Assembly (NCBI GenBank): GCA_018970145.1
Contig: JAGWWY010000012.1
Coordinates: 1 to 60,889 of the forward strand
Origin: Gammaproteobacteria bacterium
Lineage (GTDB): Bacteria; Pseudomonadota; Gammaproteobacteria; Steroidobacterales; Steroidobacteraceae
Length of the DNA: 60,889 nucleotides
Direction: 5' to 3'
Shown one piece after another: positions 7,051-18,827 of this stretch. Both the position numbers and the translations under genes were made by a program. The notes below the pieces were generated by a model. The model saw nothing but the letters and a program-made list of their open reading frames with translations. It ran no database searches and had not been told where the DNA came from. The first letter of the stretch is position 1, and each line of letters starts with the position of its first letter.

Positions 7051-8577
7051 TCAACTGACGGGCAGGGTCATTCCGAGCCATCGACCGAGCGCGAGCGCTG
7101 GCGTTAGCATCATGCCCGGCGCGAAGGCGTTACCGAGCGTCGCGCCGCTACCGAGTACTTCGCCGGCGGCGTAGAAGTTCGGGATGGGCTCCCCGTTGCC
7201 ACGCACGACGCGCAGCTGTTCGTCGACAACGACGCCGGCGGACGAGGTGGCAGAGTGACCGAGGTGCGTCACGGCGAAATACGGACCGCGCTCGCTGATC
7301 GACATCGGGAAGTATTTACGACCGAGCGCGTCGCCGCCGGATCGGGTTGCCGCGTTGTAGTCGCGAATGGAAGCGCGCAAGCCGTCGAGTTCGATACGTG
7401 CCTTGGTGGCGAGGGCTTCGAGGGAGTCGGCGCGGTGGAACATGGGGTGCTTGTCGAAGTGCGCCAACAGCTCCTCGCGCGAGAATTTCGGCAGTGCCGG
7501 CGGCGCCTTTTCGAGAATCGATTGATCAAAGAAAATTTGATAGCGCAGCTTGTCTTGTCGCAACAGCAAACGCTCTCGCTCATAAGAGTCGGGAGAGTCT
7601 TCAGCCACGAACCGCCGGCCCTGATTATTGACCCAGATTTCCCAGGGTAGGCGCCGCGGCGACATATCGAAGCGCGCATAGACCTTGGCCGGGAATTGTT
7701 CTGACGTGAGGATGGAGCCGCTACCAGGTCGGTGCCGATCTTGGCCCCGGAGCCAGCCGCCGATCGAGGTGGCGATTGCGAGCCCTTGGCCTTGCGAGTA
7801 GGGGTAGGAGCCAGCCGCGTAGGCGGGCACGCCGCAGAGCTGCTCGAAAAGATCGGGATTCATCGCATAGCCACCACTCGTGAGCAGGATATGGCGACCA
7901 CGAGCGATGAACTCGCGAGTCGTGCCGTCCTTCGATTCGGTAACCGTGCCGCGCACACCCTGGACTTCACCCTTGTCGCTCAGCAGCAAGCCGGTGGCAC
8001 GCGTGTTCAATTGCAGAGTGACGCGGCCACTGACGATTTCCGGGGCGAGCTCACGACGGATCACCGCCAAAATCGCGCGGCCTTCGTCCTGCGCCCAAAG
8101 ATATCGAGGTGTGTTGTACGCCTTGCGGCCCGGGGTGTCTCCCGTGACCGGATGATCCGGCAACGGTACAAGCCCTGCGTCCAGTAACCAATTGATGGTG
8201 GCCGGCGCTTCATCGACCGTACGACGAATGACATGCTTGTCAGCCAAGCCTCGCGAGAGACGCATCACGTCTTCGTAGTGTGCATCGGGCGTATCGACGA
8301 TACCTTTGGCGGCTTGGGCCCGCGTGCCCGCGGCAGCTACCTGGCCGTTGGCCAGATGCAGCGTGCCACCGATATCGGGTGCTGCGTCGATCAACAATAC
8401 CGTCGCGCCGCGACGCGAGGCGAAAACAGCCGCCGGAAGCCCGGCAGTACCGGCGCCGATAACTACGAAATCGTAGTGCGGCGTATCGGCTGCGAACGCC
8501 GCGGTCACCGACGAATCGGCCAGTGCGATCGCTCCAGCCGATCCGATCGCTCTCTGGATGAACGCGCGACGCTTCAT
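7051..8577 (-). CDS. Tat-exported FAD-dependent oxidoreductase (fumarate reductase/ketosteroid dehydrogenase type)
   Basis: This 508-residue flavoprotein belongs to the fumarate reductase/succinate dehydrogenase flavoprotein group, which also holds 3-ketosteroid dehydrogenases. Residues 1-30 look like a twin-arginine signal (MKRRAFIQRAIG, then a hydrophobic stretch ending AFAAD), so it probably acts folded in the periplasm. The FAD motif GAGTAG is at residues 41-46, with the acidic LIDAAPDIGG. The C-terminal GHSATSSAGVVVDE and FYAAGEVLGSGATLG match the family's flavin-binding tail. A TTG start at 8586 is possible, but ATG 8577 begins exactly at the Tat signal and lies 5 bases after the rpoD stop, suggesting co-transcription. 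No haem-binding or iron-sulfur partner is adjacent. The substrate is unknown. Confidence 0.8.
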   Translation of the reverse strand: MKRRAFIQRAIGSAGAIALADSSVTAAFAADTPHYDFVVIGAGTAGLPAAVFASRRGATVLLIDAAPDIGGTLHLANGQVAAAGTRAQAAKGIVDTPDAHYEDVMRLSRGLADKHVIRRTVDEAPATINWLLDAGLVPLPDHPVTGDTPGRKAYNTPRYLWAQDEGRAILAVIRRELAPEIVSGRVTLQLNTRATGLLLSDKGEVQGVRGTVTESKDGTTREFIARGRHILLTSGGYAMNPDLFEQLCGVPAYAAGSYPYSQGQGLAIATSIGGWLRGQDRHRPGSGSILTSEQFPAKVYARFDMSPRRLPWEIWVNNQGRRFVAEDSPDSYERERLLLRQDKLRYQIFFDQSILEKAPPALPKFSREELLAHFDKHPMFHRADSLEALATKARIELDGLRASIRDYNAATRSGGDALGRKYFPMSISERGPYFAVTHLGHSATSSAGVVVDEQLRVVRGNGEPIPNFYAAGEVLGSGATLGNAFAPGMMLTPALALGRWLGMTLPVS

Positions 8578-8582
8578 GTTGG

Positions 8583-10949
<2,367 letters not shown>

Positions 10950-10967
10950 GTTTGGATGCCTTTCGGG

Positions 10968-10996
10968 GGCTGCCCGGGCCGGGGAATCGAACCCGC
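10968..10996 (-). other. tRNA 3'-end relic (T-arm and acceptor-like sequence)
   Basis: Read on the minus strand, the short gap between dnaG and rpoD contains GCGGGTTCGATTCCCC followed by GGCCCGGGCAGCC. The TTCGATT loop flanked by G and C is the hallmark of a tRNA T-arm, and the next bases resemble an acceptor 3' strand. No matching 5' acceptor, D-arm or anticodon arm exists upstream, because dnaG coding sequence ends only about 20 bases away. The outer T-stem pairs also fail. I read it as a decayed tRNA end, not a functional tRNA. Confidence 0.45.
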
Positions 10997-11013
10997 AAGA
11001 ATACGGGGAGAGC

Positions 11014-12795
11014 CTAGATTTTTCCAGACATCAGCGCTTGTAAATCGCGTTTTTCCTCGGCGGACAAGCCACCCTCGGGTTCCTTAGCGAGCAGCGCGTC
11101 GAGGCGGTGTCGACGGGTCTCCTCGCCCATGCGGCCGATCGCGTTTTGCAGCTCGCGCCGAGCGCCGTCGGCAGCGGTGATCAGTGCTTCGGTCGCGGCG
11201 AGGCGGGCAAGGCGGGCCTGCTCTGGCTGGTCTCGCCAGCGCTCGAGCAGTTGCGCCGTGCTCGTACAAGGATCGAGGCGCAAATCCTCGATCAGTCGAC
11301 GCAGGATATCGGCGCCAGGCGCGTCGATCGTCGCCAAGGTGGCGAGGTCTTTTGCGCTTAGTTGCGCCGCGATCGCCGGATGATGCACGAGCATCATCAC
11401 CGCTTGGCGCATCAAGCCACCGCGCCCAGCGCTGCGGCCAGTCACACGACCCGGCAGGTCGGCGCTCGAACGGGCGATGGGTTTGGCCGACGAACGAGTG
11501 GCTTCGCCTTGCCAGAGCGCCCGCAGCCGATCGGCCGGCAGACGAATGGCCTCGGCGAGACGGGCGATCAGCAGTTCCTGATAAACGCCCTCCGGGACGC
11601 GCGCCATAAGCGGTCGCGCCAGTTCGGCGAAACGTGCCTTGCCGTCGGCATTTCCCAGGTCGACTTGCGAGGCGAGTTCTTGAACGAGGTATTCGGACAG
11701 CGGCAAGGATTGCTCGAGCCGTCGCTCGAAGGCCTCACGCCCTTCCTCGCCGACGAGTGTGTCCGGGTCATGCCCGTCGGGCAAAAAGAGAAACCGAAGT
11801 TGGCGTCCCTCGCGTAATTCGGGCAGCGCGTTGTTGAGTGCTCGCCACGCCGCGGCGCGACCCGCGCGGTCGCCATCAAACGCGAACACCACTTCGGAAA
11901 CGAGTCTGAAGGCCCGCTTCAAATGTTCCGGTGTCGTCGCAGTGCCCAAGGTGGCAACGGCGTAGTGCACGCCAGCTTGGTGAAGTCGGACCACATCCAT
12001 GTAGCCCTCGACGATCATCAGTCGCTTCAGTGGCGCGCGACTTTGCCGCACTTCGTAGAGGCCGTAGAGCTCACGGCCTTTGTGGAAGAGCAAGGTCTCC
12101 GGTGAATTCAGGTACTTCGGCTCGCCTTGATCGATGACGCGACCGCCGAAGGCGATGACGCGGCCGCGTGCATCGCGGATCGGAAACATGATGCGGTCGC
12201 GAAAGCGGTCGTAATAGCGATCGCCCGCGCCCTCGCGTTCGATGATCAGCCCGCAGGCGAGTAGATCCGCACGGATCTTTGTATCTTTAGCGAAACGATT
12301 CAGGACATCATTCCACGAATTGGCTGCATAACCGATCTGAAAGCGCTCGCGGGTCGCAGACTCGAGGCCGCGTCGATCGAGATATTCGGCGGCCCGCGCA
12401 TCGTTCTGCAGGCCCATCGACCAGTGCTGCGCAACGCGGCCCATCAGGCTTGCGAGGTCTGCGCCCTCCTGTTGCTTGCCGTCGTCGGCCCGCGCTTCGC
12501 GCGGGATCTCGAGTCCCGCTCGCGACGCAAGTTCTTCCACTGCTTCAGGAAAACTCAATCGATCGTAGTTGATCAGGAAACCGAGTGCGGTGCCGTGCGC
12601 TCCGCAACCGAAGCAATGATAGAACTGCTTGTCGGGGCTCACCCAAAAAGAGGCGCTTTTTTCGTCGTGAAAGGGGCAACACGCTTTGAACTCGCGGCCG
12701 GCTTTCTTGAGAGGGACGCGCGCGCTGATGAGCTCGACGATGTCAGTCCGTGCAACCAACTCGTCGATGAAGTTTTGAGGAATTCGCCCGCTCAT
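11014..12795 (-). CDS. dnaG: DNA primase DnaG
   Basis: This 593-residue primase makes the RNA primers for chromosome replication. The N-terminal zinc-binding domain has Cys40-x2-His43 (CPFH) and Cys61-x2-Cys64 (CFGC). The catalytic core follows, with [16 protein letters not shown] near residues 193-208 and the TOPRIM motifs [10 protein letters not shown] near 262-271 and FAFDGDRAG near 307-315. The C-terminal DnaB-binding helical domain covers roughly residues 440-593. It is the third gene of rpsU-yqeY-dnaG-rpoD, the classical macromolecular-synthesis operon. The ATG at 12795 directly precedes the conserved family start. Confidence 0.96.
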   Translation of the reverse strand: MSGRIPQNFIDELVARTDIVELISARVPLKKAGREFKACCPFHDEKSASFWVSPDKQFYHCFGCGAHGTALGFLINYDRLSFPEAVEELASRAGLEIPREARADDGKQQEGADLASLMGRVAQHWSMGLQNDARAAEYLDRRGLESATRERFQIGYAANSWNDVLNRFAKDTKIRADLLACGLIIEREGAGDRYYDRFRDRIMFPIRDARGRVIAFGGRVIDQGEPKYLNSPETLLFHKGRELYGLYEVRQSRAPLKRLMIVEGYMDVVRLHQAGVHYAVATLGTATTPEHLKRAFRLVSEVVFAFDGDRAGRAAAWRALNNALPELREGRQLRFLFLPDGHDPDTLVGEEGREAFERRLEQSLPLSEYLVQELASQVDLGNADGKARFAELARPLMARVPEGVYQELLIARLAEAIRLPADRLRALWQGEATRSSAKPIARSSADLPGRVTGRSAGRGGLMRQAVMMLVHHPAIAAQLSAKDLATLATIDAPGADILRRLIEDLRLDPCTSTAQLLERWRDQPEQARLARLAATEALITAADGARRELQNAIGRMGEETRRHRLDALLAKEPEGGLSAEEKRDLQALMSGKI

Positions 12796-12821
12796 GGGCG
12801 ATTAGGATACGGCCTTGAGCG

Positions 12822-13274
12822 TCAGCCCGCGGCGCCGAGTTTACTCTTGATGATCGCGCTGACCGCGCTCATGTCGGCCCGGCCGGCCGCGCGGGTTTTA
12901 ACCAGCGCCATGACCTTACCCATGTCCTTGACCGTTGCCGCTGCGGTTTCGGTGATCGCCTCGGCGACCAGGGCGTCGACCTCGGCTTGCGAGAGCGGCT
13001 CGGGCAGGTAGGTCTGCAAAAGGGCCACTTCCGCTGATTCCTTCGCTGCGAGATCCGCTCGCCCACCTGCTTCGAATTGCGTGATGGCCTCACGGCGCTG
13101 CTTGATCATCTTTTCGATGACCGCGAGTACCTGGGTGTCGTCGAGCGTGATGCGTTCGTCCACCTCACGCTGCTTGATGGCAGCCTGCAGCAGACGGATG
13201 TAGCCGAGGCGCTCCTTCTCGCCGGAGCGCATCGCATCCTTCATCTCCTGGGTGATGCGCTCTTTGAGCGACAT
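12822..13274 (-). CDS. GatB/YqeY domain-containing protein
   Basis: This 150-residue protein matches the stand-alone YqeY family. It shows the opening LKERITQEMKDAMRSGEKERL, the RLLQAAIKQREVDER segment, YLPEPLSQAEVDALV near residues 90-104 and DMGKVMALVK near 116-125. The fold resembles the tRNA-binding tail domain of GatB amidotransferase subunits, but the cellular function is not established. It starts 2 bases after the rpsU stop and ends 26 bases before dnaG, so it is part of the same operon and probably translationally coupled to rpsU. Confidence 0.92.
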   Translation of the reverse strand: MSLKERITQEMKDAMRSGEKERLGYIRLLQAAIKQREVDERITLDDTQVLAVIEKMIKQRREAITQFEAGGRADLAAKESAEVALLQTYLPEPLSQAEVDALVAEAITETAAATVKDMGKVMALVKTRAAGRADMSAVSAIIKSKLGAAG

Positions 13275-13276
13275 CG

Positions 13277-13483
13277 TCAGCGGGGACGGGCGATACGGGG
13301 CGAGGAGCGCTTGATGTGGCGCTTTACGGCTGCAGCCTTTTTGCGCTTACGCTCTTGGGTCGGCTTTTCGTAGAATTCTCGACGACGCAGCTCCGTCAGC
13401 ACCCCCGCTTTTTCGCAGGCGCGCTTGAAACGGCGCAATGCAGCGTCGAAATACTCGTTTTCTCGAACACGAACGCTCGGCAT
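13277..13483 (-). CDS. rpsU: 30S ribosomal protein S21
   Basis: This 68-residue basic protein is S21 (bS21), which binds near the anti-Shine-Dalgarno end of 16S rRNA and aids initiation. It has the family opening ([24 protein letters not shown]) in residues 2-25 and the [21 protein letters not shown] segment. It is a typical S21 length for gammaproteobacteria. It heads the rpsU-yqeY-dnaG-rpoD operon and is divergent from tsaD, with 105 bases between the two starts for both promoters. A GAGG motif stands shortly before the ATG. Confidence 0.96.
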   Translation of the reverse strand: MPSVRVRENEYFDAALRRFKRACEKAGVLTELRRREFYEKPTQERKRKKAAAVKRHIKRSSPRIARPR

Positions 13484-13588
13484 CTAAAACCTCAACCCCT
13501 TGATTAGGAAGGAATTCCCAGAACGCACTGCAGAAGCAGGGGCCGGGATTCTAATGATCCTCGCTGCAAAAGGCAAAATTCCCGGCAT

Positions 13589-14659
13589 ATGCGCATCCTG
13601 GCCATCGAATCTTCCTGCGACGAATCCGCTGCCGCCGTGCTCGACAGCCGCGAGGGTCTATTGGCCCACGAGTTGTTCTCCCAAGTTGCATTGCATCGGA
13701 TCTACGGTGGCGTCGTGCCCGAGTTGGCCTCGCGCGATCACGTGCAGCGGTTGCTGCCACTTGTGAAGACTGCGCTCGCCGCAGCGAATACGGAGCCGGC
13801 GCAACTCGATGGCATCGCCTACACGGCAGGCCCTGGTTTGATCGGCGCGTTATTGAGTGGTGCCGCGCTCGCCCACTCGCTCGCCTACGCGTGGAAGCTG
13901 CCGACGGTTGGGGTGCATCACCTTGAGGGGCACCTGCTTGCACCCTTGCTCGAGCCGAATCCGCCCACCTTTCCGCATCTCGCGCTCCTCGTCTCAGGTG
14001 GGCACACGATGTTGATTGAGGCGCGCGGCGTCGGCGATTACTCGCTGCTCGGGCAGACTCGCGACGACGCTGCGGGCGAAGCGTTCGACAAGAGTGCGAA
14101 ATTACTCGGGCTTCCGTATCCCGGTGGTCCCGAGCTCGCTCGACTAGCGGAGCACGGACGGCCAGGGCGTTTCGAATTCCCGCGGCCCATGCTGGATCGA
14201 CCGGGGCTCGAATTCAGTTTTTCAGGTCTCAAAACCGCCGTGCTGAATGCCGTGCGTGCGCTCGGTACTCCGAGCGGCATCGACCAAGCCAACATCGACA
14301 AAGCCGACATCGCCCGCGCACTGCAAGAGGCGGTCGTAGATACTCTCGTCGGCAAATGCGTGCGAGCGCTTGAACAAACCGGGCTCGATGCATTGGTGGT
14401 ATCCGGCGGTGTCAGCGCCAATCTGCGCTTGCGCGAGCGCATCGATAAGGCTGCGGCTCGTTACGGCGCACGCGTGTACTATCCGCGCCTCGAGTTCTGC
14501 ACCGACAACGCTGCCATGATTGCCGTGGCGGGCTTGGCGCGGCTCGAGGCAGGCGAGCGGAATGGTTTGCGGATCGCTGCGCGAGCGCAGTGGCCGCTGG
14601 AAGACCTGCAGCCGCCAAAGAATTCTTTGAATATACAGGACATATCGATAACATCATGA
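13589..14659 (+). CDS. tsaD: tRNA N6-adenosine threonylcarbamoyltransferase TsaD
   Basis: This 356-residue protein transfers the threonylcarbamoyl group to adenosine 37 of ANN-decoding tRNAs, with TsaB and TsaE as partners. The metal-binding histidines 111 and 115 are in [11 protein letters not shown]. The ASKHA nucleotide-binding elements include [13 protein letters not shown] at residues 5-17, SGGHTMLIE near 134-142, [13 protein letters not shown] near 167-179 and [12 protein letters not shown] near 271-282. The divergent tsaD-rpsU arrangement is common in gammaproteobacteria. The stop overlaps the folB start by 4 bases (ATGA). Confidence 0.96.
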   Translation: MRILAIESSCDESAAAVLDSREGLLAHELFSQVALHRIYGGVVPELASRDHVQRLLPLVKTALAAANTEPAQLDGIAYTAGPGLIGALLSGAALAHSLAYAWKLPTVGVHHLEGHLLAPLLEPNPPTFPHLALLVSGGHTMLIEARGVGDYSLLGQTRDDAAGEAFDKSAKLLGLPYPGGPELARLAEHGRPGRFEFPRPMLDRPGLEFSFSGLKTAVLNAVRALGTPSGIDQANIDKADIARALQEAVVDTLVGKCVRALEQTGLDALVVSGGVSANLRLRERIDKAAARYGARVYYPRLEFCTDNAAMIAVAGLARLEAGERNGLRIAARAQWPLEDLQPPKNSLNIQDISITS

Positions 14660-15033
14660 GTGCTCGTCCATCTGACAAGATTTTTCTCCGCGGCCTCGAG
14701 GTCGAGTGCATCATCGGTTTCATCGACTGGGAACGGCGCATCAAGCAAAAAGTTGAGATCGATCTCGAGATGCCGGTCGATTGCACGCGCGCAGCGCGCA
14801 ACGACGATGTCGTCGATACACTGGATTACAAGCAGGTTGCTAAACGTGTGATCGCTTTTGTCGAGAGCTCGCAGTTCATGCTGGTCGAGACGATGGCGCA
14901 CAAGATGGCCGTCCTGATCCTCGAGGAATTCGGCATCGAATGGATCCGGATTTCGATCAACAAGCCCGGTGCGATCCGCGGCTCACGTGACGTTGGGGTC
15001 GCGATCGAGCGCACGCGCGCTGATCTCGGTTGA
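14656..15033 (+). CDS. folB: Dihydroneopterin aldolase
   Basis: This 125-residue enzyme of folate synthesis cleaves 7,8-dihydroneopterin to 6-hydroxymethyl-7,8-dihydropterin and glycolaldehyde. The family pattern is present: [18 protein letters not shown], the [12 protein letters not shown] segment, [13 protein letters not shown] with the pterin-binding glutamate, and the terminal [19 protein letters not shown] with the catalytic-loop lysine. The open frame extends 22 codons upstream into tsaD, but ATG 14656 overlaps the tsaD stop as ATGA and places the family start correctly. It is followed after 5 bases by folK. Confidence 0.93.
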   Translation: MSARPSDKIFLRGLEVECIIGFIDWERRIKQKVEIDLEMPVDCTRAARNDDVVDTLDYKQVAKRVIAFVESSQFMLVETMAHKMAVLILEEFGIEWIRISINKPGAIRGSRDVGVAIERTRADLG

Positions 15034-15038
15034 GCGCA

Positions 15039-15542
15039 ATGACCGAAGTTTACGTTGCCGCCGGAAGCAACGTTGAGCCGGAGCGCCATCTTCGTTTGGC
15101 GGCCAATGAAATTGCACAGGTGTTTCCCGGGTCGCGTTTTTCTGCTGCGTATCGCAACGCTGCCGTCGGGTTTGAGGGCGAGGATTTCATCAATTTTGTC
15201 GTCGGATTTTCGACCGCGTTGCCGATCGAAGCGGTCATCGCCGAGTTGCAGCGCATCGAGGGGCTTTGCGGGCGATTGCGCGATGCGCCGAAATGGGCAC
15301 CGCGGAGCATGGATCTCGATATTCTCGTCTTCGGCGATCGCGTTTGCGATCTGCCGGGTTTGGTCTTACCGCGCCCGGATTTGTTGAAACGGCCCTATAT
15401 GCTCGGACCGATGGCCGAGCTCGCTCCCGAGTTCGTCCACCCCACGCGTCGATCGACGATGGCGCAGTTGTGGGAGAGCTTCGACCGTGCCGCACACCCG
15501 ATGGTGCGGGTAGAGCTTGGGCTGGTTTCGACGACCGCGTGA
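15039..15542 (+). CDS. folK: 2-amino-4-hydroxy-6-hydroxymethyldihydropteridine pyrophosphokinase
   Basis: This 167-residue enzyme pyrophosphorylates 6-hydroxymethyl-dihydropterin, the step after FolB. The HPPK features are the opening VYVAAGSNVEPERHL, the RNAAVGFEGEDFINFVVGF segment, the catalytic loop (LRDAPKWAPRSMDLDIL) near residues 88-104 with the magnesium-binding DLDIL aspartates, and LPRPDLLKRPYMLGPMAEL. A TTG at 15030 would also be in frame and overlap the folB stop; ATG 15039, 5 bases after that stop, is preferred. Together with folB and the convergent pteridine reductase, it makes a small folate cluster. Confidence 0.92.
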   Translation: MTEVYVAAGSNVEPERHLRLAANEIAQVFPGSRFSAAYRNAAVGFEGEDFINFVVGFSTALPIEAVIAELQRIEGLCGRLRDAPKWAPRSMDLDILVFGDRVCDLPGLVLPRPDLLKRPYMLGPMAELAPEFVHPTRRSTMAQLWESFDRAAHPMVRVELGLVSTTA

Positions 15543-15569
15543 GACGACTACGTGGAAGGGCTCGAATCG

Positions 15570-16334
15570 TCACCAACCGACACTGCGGCCGCCGTCGACG
15601 GCCATGATCTGACCGGTGATGAATGGCGCATCCGCGGCGAAGAACAAGGCCGTGCGGGCGATATCCATGGCAGAGCCCGATCGTTTCAGCGCTGTTCTGT
15701 CAATGATTTTTTCCTGAAGAGCCGTATCGGCGACGCCGTCCGCCGGCCACATCACAGGACCCGGGGCAATCGCGTTGACTCGAACATGTGGGCCAAGTTC
15801 GCGTGCCAAAGATTTCGTCAACATAATCAGACCGGCTTTGGCGATGGAGTAGGTCGGATAGCGCCGCAACGGCCGCATGCCATGGATGTCGACGATGTTC
15901 AGAATCAGACCGTTCGACATCCGCAGGGCTGGTGCCGCCGCTTGCGAGAGAAACAGTGGTGCTTTGAGATTCGACCCGATCAGATCGTCCCAGTGCTCGA
16001 GGGTGATCTCACCGACTGGTGTCGGGTAGAAGGTCGATGCGTTGTTGACCAAGATGTCGAGCTGGCCAAAGTGCCGCCGGGTTTCTTCGACGAGCATGCT
16101 GAGCGAGGCGATATCGAGCAGATCGGCAGACAGTCTGAGCGTGCTGTTTGGTCTCGATTGCTCGAGCGCTGCGCACAATTTTTGAGCGGCATCGATCGAT
16201 CGATGGTGATGAATGACTACGTTGGCACCTGCGGCATGCAGCTCGCGCGCAATCGCAGCGCCGACTCGACGGGCTCCGCCCGTGATGAGGGCGATTTTGC
16301 CGGCGAGGGATGGGCGTGCAGCGTCGGTTGTCAT
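15570..16334 (-). CDS. Pteridine reductase (short-chain dehydrogenase, FolM/PTR1-like)
   Basis: This 254-residue short-chain dehydrogenase resembles bacterial pteridine reductases. TGGARRVGAAIA at residues 18-29 is the NADPH-binding motif with the RR pair typical of PTR1/FolM in place of the usual TGxxxGxG. VVIHHHRS carries the NADP-specific residues. NNAS is at about 96-99 and the catalytic Tyr-x3-Lys is in YPTYSIAKAGL near 159-169. The substrate would be dihydrobiopterin-like pterins or dihydrofolate. It faces folB-folK tail to tail with a 27-base gap, which supports a pterin role. A generic SDR with another substrate remains possible. Confidence 0.82.
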   Translation of the reverse strand: MTTDAARPSLAGKIALITGGARRVGAAIARELHAAGANVVIHHHRSIDAAQKLCAALEQSRPNSTLRLSADLLDIASLSMLVEETRRHFGQLDILVNNASTFYPTPVGEITLEHWDDLIGSNLKAPLFLSQAAAPALRMSNGLILNIVDIHGMRPLRRYPTYSIAKAGLIMLTKSLARELGPHVRVNAIAPGPVMWPADGVADTALQEKIIDRTALKRSGSAMDIARTALFFAADAPFITGQIMAVDGGRSVGW

Positions 16335-16345
16335 GGTGAATCATT

Positions 16346-17581
16346 ATGACCCATTTACCGACGCCGCAACCTGAGGCGCTAGCCCATTCGATTCGGGTAT
16401 CCGAGTGGATCGCCGAGCGCTTGGTTTTGGCTCGCGGCTGGATGTCGTTCGCCGATTACATGCGCCTCGCGCTGTACGCGCCCGGTCTCGGCTACTACAG
16501 CGCTGGAGCGAGCAAATTTGGCCGCACCGGCGATTTCGTGACTGCACCCGAGATCTCGCCGCTCTTCGCCGAGGTCGTCGCAGGGCAAATCGATATCGTC
16601 TTGAGGCAGATCGGGCAAGGCGATTTGCTCGAGCTTGGTCCCGGGACGGGAGCCTTCGCAGTCGCTGCGATCCTCAAGTTCAATCAATGCGGCACACCGC
16701 TCGAGCGGTACCGAATGCTGGAAGTCTCAGCGGATTTGCGCGAGCGGCAAGCCGAGCGCCTAGCTGGCGTTAGCGAGACGTGTCCGCCACTTGATTGGTG
16801 CGATCGCTTACCAGAGACATTGTCGGGCGTGATTTTCGGTAACGAAATTCTGGACGCGCTGCCTTGCGAGCGGTTCGTGACGCGGGGCGAACAGTATTGG
16901 CGCTTGGGTGTCGGACTCTCGATCGAAGCCACCTCGGGAGAGCCGCAGTTCGAGTGGCGAGTTCGGCCGGCCGACGGTTCGGCGCCAGGCGATGACGAAT
17001 TCCAGCGCGAGGCGGCGCATTTGCAGCAGAGCTTGCGCTCGCACGGTATCGAGCTGCCGGATGATTACTGCGGCGAGTGGCAGGTAGGACTCGATGCCTG
17101 GTTTGCGTCGATGGCGGCGTCGCTGAGCGAGGGGGTCATGTTGCTCGCCGATTATGGGCTGCCGCGCGCACATCTTTACCATCCCGATCGCGCACGCGGC
17201 AGTTTGCGTTGTTACTACCGGCATCATGCGCACGACGATCCATTTCTTTGGCCGGGTCTCAACGACATCACGGCATGGGTGGATTTTACTCGCGTCGCCG
17301 AGGCGGCCGAGCGCGCAGGGCTGCAGGTTAGGGGGTTTACTACTCAGATGGCGTTTCTCGCCGGCGGTGGTATCGAGCAGGCTTTTTCGCGTGCACTCGA
17401 GCCGTTGAGCTCGGCGTCCTCCGGTGCGACCGTAGCCGAGCAGACCAATCTCGCCGCCGGTGTACGACGTCTGCTGATGCCCGGTGAAATGGGCGAGTCG
17501 GTCAAGTTCGTGATGTTGGGTCGCAGCGAGAAGTACGAGTTGCCGGCGTTCACACTGCGCGATTTACGGCACACGCTATAG
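16346..17581 (+). CDS. MidA/NDUFAF7-type SAM-dependent methyltransferase
   Basis: This 411-residue protein belongs to the family whose eukaryotic member NDUFAF7 methylates an arginine of a complex I subunit. Visible features are MSFADYMRLALYAPGLGYYS near residues 33-52, TGDFVTAPEISPLFAE near 61-76, the SAM motif LELGPGTGAFA at 95-105, IFGNEILDALPCERF near 166-180, and LADYGLPRAHLYHPDRARG near 266-284. It starts 11 bases from the divergent pteridine reductase. Next comes the convergent cca gene, 2 bases away. The bacterial substrate is not established; NADH dehydrogenase subunits are not encoded in this window. Confidence 0.85.
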   Translation: MTHLPTPQPEALAHSIRVSEWIAERLVLARGWMSFADYMRLALYAPGLGYYSAGASKFGRTGDFVTAPEISPLFAEVVAGQIDIVLRQIGQGDLLELGPGTGAFAVAAILKFNQCGTPLERYRMLEVSADLRERQAERLAGVSETCPPLDWCDRLPETLSGVIFGNEILDALPCERFVTRGEQYWRLGVGLSIEATSGEPQFEWRVRPADGSAPGDDEFQREAAHLQQSLRSHGIELPDDYCGEWQVGLDAWFASMAASLSEGVMLLADYGLPRAHLYHPDRARGSLRCYYRHHAHDDPFLWPGLNDITAWVDFTRVAEAAERAGLQVRGFTTQMAFLAGGGIEQAFSRALEPLSSASSGATVAEQTNLAAGVRRLLMPGEMGESVKFVMLGRSEKYELPAFTLRDLRHTL

Positions 17582-17583
17582 CG

Positions 17584-18801
17584 TCAGTCCACGATTTGTT
17601 GGACCGCCGCAAGACGCAGTCGACGCAAGCGCTCACCGATCTGCGGCCCCTCGAGGCCAGCTCGTTCGCGATCACCGAATACGACGGCGCGCGCCGCAGA
17701 CCAAGCCGATTCGAGACGCGCTCTTTGCGGATACGGCCGGTCCTGCAAACCGAGACGCCCGCGCGCATCGCATTCGCACACCTCTAGAAAATCGGCGAAT
17801 CGTTCCGGCCGACGAAACGCATCGCTCTGTTCGAGCAGTTCGAGAATCGTGGTGGCGCGAAGTTCGAGTCCGCGATGTACGTGCGTGTGATAGCGACTTG
17901 TGAGGACTGCGAGCTCGCGATAGTCGAGCGGCACGCGCAGGCGAGTGCAAAGATCGTCGATCGCACGGACGCCGAGCTGCTCGTGGCCGCGATGACGTGG
18001 CCACTGCTCCTTGGGCGTCAGCGCCTTGCCAAGATCGTGCATCAGTAGCGCGAATCGGATCGGCGTGCTCGCGCCGCGCGCCGCAGCGACCTGCAGCGTC
18101 AACAAGGTGTGTTCGCCGGTATCAATTTCCGGATGCCACTCAGGCGGTTGCGGAACCCCGAAAAGCGCATCGACCTCGGGCATGATTACTTGTAACGCAC
18201 CGCAGTGTCGCAAAAGCTCGATCGCCGCGCGTGGCTGTGGTTCGCTCAGAGCGCGGTCGAGTTCACGCCAGATTCGTTCGGGTACAAGCGCATCGACTTC
18301 ACCCGCCGTCACCATCGTGCGCATGACATCGAGAGTTTCCGGGGCGACCTTGAAGCCTAGCGGCGCATATCGTGCGAGAAAACGCGCGACGCGCAAGATA
18401 CGTACCGGGTCTTCTGCAAAGGCGGGCGAGACGTGTCGTAGCAGTCGGCGGCGCAAATCGTCTTGTCCGCCGTACGGATCGACTAGCGTGCCATCTTCGG
18501 ACTGCGCCATCGCGTTGATGGTCAGATCGCGCCGAAGAAGATCTTGTTCGAGCGTGACCTCGGGCGAGAACTCGGTGATGAACCCTCGGTAGCCCGGGCC
18601 TGTTTTTCGCTCGAGTCGAGCGAGTGCGTATTCCTCGTGGGTATCCGGATGCAGGAATACCGGAAAATCACGACCTACTGGGCGAAAACCACGCGCCGTC
18701 ATCTCCTCGGGAGTGGCGCCCACGACCACCCAGTCTCGTTCGTGCACGGGACGATCGAGCAGGGAATCGCGAACTGCACCGCCGACGAGATAGACCTTCA
18801 C
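17584..18801 (-). CDS. cca: Multifunctional CCA tRNA nucleotidyltransferase/phosphatase
   Basis: This 405-residue enzyme adds or repairs the 3' CCA of tRNAs. The nucleotidyltransferase head has [10 protein letters not shown] at residues 6-15 and the catalytic acidic pair in [22 protein letters not shown] near 90-102 and [17 protein letters not shown] near 136-152 follow. A C-terminal HD domain ([12 protein letters not shown] near 252-263) gives the phosphatase/phosphodiesterase activity of the long gammaproteobacterial form. The length matches that form (about 410). It ends 2 bases from the convergent methyltransferase gene and starts 26 bases after the epimerase-like gene. Confidence 0.95.
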   Translation of the reverse strand: MKVYLVGGAVRDSLLDRPVHERDWVVVGATPEEMTARGFRPVGRDFPVFLHPDTHEEYALARLERKTGPGYRGFITEFSPEVTLEQDLLRRDLTINAMAQSEDGTLVDPYGGQDDLRRRLLRHVSPAFAEDPVRILRVARFLARYAPLGFKVAPETLDVMRTMVTAGEVDALVPERIWRELDRALSEPQPRAAIELLRHCGALQVIMPEVDALFGVPQPPEWHPEIDTGEHTLLTLQVAAARGASTPIRFALLMHDLGKALTPKEQWPRHRGHEQLGVRAIDDLCTRLRVPLDYRELAVLTSRYHTHVHRGLELRATTILELLEQSDAFRRPERFADFLEVCECDARGRLGLQDRPYPQRARLESAWSAARAVVFGDRERAGLEGPQIGERLRRLRLAAVQQIVD

Positions 18802-18827
18802 CCGCGCATCGTACCGTAGCGTCTGGT

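Noticed and set aside
10950..11013. Functional tRNA gene between dnaG and rpoD
   Set aside because: There is a T-loop and acceptor-like 3' strand, but no D-arm, anticodon arm or matching 5' acceptor strand before the dnaG stop codon.
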